Part shown: positions 62,090 to 64,000 of the stretch, piece after piece
How positions within the stretch are numbered: the first letter of the stretch is position 1
Layout of the letters: every line of letters starts with the position of its first letter
Assembly: GCF_001761485.1 (NCBI RefSeq)
Contig: NC_090775.1
Span: 2,797,001-2,861,000 of the forward strand
Source: Yarrowia lipolytica
Lineage: Eukaryota; Ascomycota; Dipodascomycetes; Dipodascales
DNA length: 64,000 bases
Reading direction: 5' to 3'
Translations under genes and position numbers: made by a program
The notes under the pieces: generated by a model
The model's database searches: none
Told to the model about the DNA's origin: nothing
What the model saw: only the letters and a program-made list of their open reading frames with translations

Positions 62090-62455
62090 GTTTCAGATCG
62101 AGTGAACTGGTCGAGTGGAAGAGGTTGATGCCAAGTGCCAAGCCCCGGAAATGAAGAGATATTTATCTGGGTCTCTGAACCGAGATGATGAGAAAGCACC
62201 TCTCTCTTTGTCTTGTCTGCACTGCAGCTAAGTTGTAACTTGAACCGTAGTGGTTATGCTTACTGGGTGCAAGTGGGTATGCGAAGCGAAAAGTTGAAAA
62301 TATTTTCAGAATAGAATCTACGTATTTTGTTCGCCCACTTCCACGCTATTTCATCCGATGCTCCAATCATCAGCCATACAACAGCTTTCTTGGCAAAACT
62401 CTACTCAGTCTCTACACGGCTAGCGCACTATTTTTTATTTTTTTGAGAGGTGAAA

Positions 62456-62466
62456 ACCTCCAAGGT
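62456..62466 (+). promoter_or_regulatory. Zinc-response-element-like site ACCTCCAAGGT
   Basis: One mismatch to the yeast Zap1 site ACCTTNAAGGT, about 370 bases upstream of the ZIP transporter start. Confidence 0.4.
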
Positions 62467-62499
62467 GCTCGTTAATCTGAACTGTAACCTAGCGTGGAA

Positions 62500-62505
62500 A
62501 CCTTG
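62500..62505 (-). promoter_or_regulatory. Zinc-response half-site CAAGGT
   Basis: ACCTTG on the plus strand, the reverse complement of CAAGGT, about 35 bases beyond the first site. Confidence 0.3.
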
Positions 62506-62869
62506 ACGTGTTGGATGACGGCAGGGCACTGCTGGTACTGATGATACCCGGTCGTATATCAGTTGTTGAAGACGAGAAACTCGCGCGGAGCAGCTTGCAG
62601 CCTATAGATCACGATACTGCCTTTTAGTACACCTCAAATAGACCATTCGTGGTGCCAACCATCAGCGTCACATTAGCTCCACCCTACCAACTCCTATCGA
62701 GGCGCGCGCTACAGCAAGGGCTAGCGGATACACGCATAAATCGTAGCTATGGAGGTGGGGAAAGCTGCCTGTAGGGAAACGTGGACCAACTGAATTGATC
62801 CCTAAAAAACTCGTCTCAATTGTGGCCATGACGTCTTGTAGACTGGTGTTATTACCATCCAGCCCTCTA

Positions 62870-62880
62870 ACCCTCAAGGT
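62870..62880 (+). promoter_or_regulatory. Zinc-response-element-like site ACCCTCAAGGT
   Basis: One mismatch to ACCTTNAAGGT, and shares CAAGGTGC with the site at 62456-62466. It is about 780 bases upstream of the transporter start. Confidence 0.35.
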
Positions 62881-63440
62881 GCACGTCTCAACTTTGTTTG
62901 GATGGGTAGCGAAGAGCCGCTTATCCGAGTCGTGGTATTACACATCCTGAATACTCTACAGTACAAGACAGGGACAAGCAAGCTATAGTGTGTACTGTAG
63001 CATCGCAGGTTTTTTTTTTTTCCCCTTGGCGTAACGGCCGGTTGATAAGTCGGCATAAAATTACCAAGCACTATAAAGACATGGATCATCGAAAAACCGA
63101 GGCATACTTATCTGAAAAAGAACCGACGCATTATGTACTGCATGATTACATACTATACTGAAACACCTGCGATGCTGATAGGCATCTAAAAATCGACTGT
63201 ACGAACACTTGCACATGTCGACATACGCCTCGCACATGTAACCAAAGACGTATTCACCGTATCGTTTCCTTTATCCAAGACTGAAATCTTTTTCTCATCC
63301 TATAAATTCAAGGATTATAGCGTGTTCCGCCAGAGTAGCCCCATAACCTACACACTAATAGCGTGCAATAGGACGGCTCTGATCATCGAGCGTATTGATC
63401 GTCTGATGAGCTGTCTTAGATTCGACATTATTACAAGATC

Positions 63441-63875
63441 ATGACCTATTGGTGTCAAGTATCACTGTTCCAAAGCTATCTGATTCATCCTCTACAAGGA
63501 TGGTGTGTTCTTGGCCTATCGGTACCCACTCGACCAACACCCAGTAATGGTGCTTGCCTCCAGAATGACACATGTATCAGCCTTGTACTCGACAAAACAA
63601 TGAAACGAGCAGCTCTACACTCTCCGTCTCCCCCTGTCCAAGAATACATGGACGCAGAAACTTTTCAAGAGTCACAAGGTCACACGACACTTATGCATTA
63701 TGATCATGACACCCCGAAGTCCCTGATATCACCCATCTCCTCGCCTCCACCACATGTTGTAACAGAGTACGCCTCCAACGTCCCAGCCACCAATTGTATC
63801 TTTAGCTGTCAATCAACCACGTGCAAGACTCATCTGAATCACGTTTTCTCTCGTATAAACACACACTCTAACTGA
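63441..63875 (+). CDS. Doubtful open frame, possible orphan protein
   Basis: A 144-codon frame starting with ATG. I do not recognise it. Its first half is rich in Trp, Cys and Leu in a way that suggests chance. The second half, from an internal ATG at 63600 (MKRAALHSPSPPVQEYMDAE), is more protein-like, with Pro/Ser and a cluster of three Cys near the end. A TATAAA-like word lies about 140 bases upstream. Probably not a real gene, but noted because nothing else occupies this end. Confidence 0.15.
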   Translation: MTYWCQVSLFQSYLIHPLQGWCVLGLSVPTRPTPSNGACLQNDTCISLVLDKTMKRAALHSPSPPVQEYMDAETFQESQGHTTLMHYDHDTPKSLISPISSPPPHVVTEYASNVPATNCIFSCQSTTCKTHLNHVFSRINTHSN

Positions 63876-64000
63876 TAGTGGGTCAGATGCTACAGTACAT
63901 ACAGTAACGGAGGGGCAGTGTGTTCAACTGGACATGTTCACATACATTAGTTCGACCCGAAAATTTGGGAAATAGTGGACTTAAGCACAGCAAGGAAACC

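Larger units (their letters stand above)
62090..63440. other. Region upstream of ZIP transporter gene
   Basis: Holds the zinc-response-like sites listed separately. A T11 run at 63010-63020 and AT-rich DNA near 63290-63310 are present. No gene was supported. Confidence 0.5.

Overview
The window looks like nuclear DNA from the yeast Yarrowia lipolytica or a very close relative. The protein-coding genes are dense in places and mostly intron-poor. Arginine is very often encoded by CGA. The four introns that can be placed use GTGAGT or GTATGT donors and a CTAAC branch point only a few bases before the AG acceptor. Intergenic DNA is long by hemiascomycete standards. All recognisable genes are conserved fungal housekeeping, cell-wall or transport genes. 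I saw no bacterial, plasmid, viral or transposon gene.

Layout. At 2-9.5 kb lie an allantoate/nicotinate-type MFS permease, SLX1, an intron-containing eIF1A gene, CTK3 and carnitine acetyltransferase YAT1. After a 2.8 kb gap, 12-25 kb holds GRX5, a DUF1748 small protein with an intron, SWD2, a short orphan with a C2H2-like cysteine/histidine pattern, VPS20, RIX7 (one intron, tandem acceptors), an EST1/SMG6-like PIN-domain protein and PCC1 (one intron). From 25 to 42 kb the DNA is gene-poor: a cysteine-free secreted protein, a beta carbonic anhydrase with an unusual upstream leader, and a small GPI-anchored wall protein are separated by gaps of about 4-5.5 kb. At 42-46.6 kb is a very large Ser/Thr/Gly-rich GPI-type wall protein with two copies of a ten-cysteine module. 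From 47 to 62 kb come RPF1, SEC65, URA5, a C3HC zinc-finger (Rsm1/NIPA-like) gene, an intron-bearing tRNA-Glu(CTC), CYM1, CAC1/RLF2 and a ZIP zinc transporter. The last 2 kb hold only a doubtful ORF.

How the genes relate. There is no operon-like grouping. Several pairs are divergent with short shared promoters (eIF1A/CTK3, DUF1748/SWD2, VPS20/RIX7, URA5/C3HC, CYM1/CAC1), and CACGTG E-boxes recur in or near several of these. RIX7 and RPF1 both act in 60S ribosome assembly. The three secreted or wall proteins share strong C-rich codon bias or low-complexity repeats.

I found no obvious new multi-gene system. The observations most worth testing are: an ATG-free open leader upstream of carbonic anhydrase that reads as a mitochondrial presequence; the duplicated ten-cysteine, CFEM-like module of the giant wall protein and the fast-evolving repeat in its stalk; a cluster of zinc-response-like sites upstream of the ZIP transporter; and the tandem splice acceptors in RIX7.
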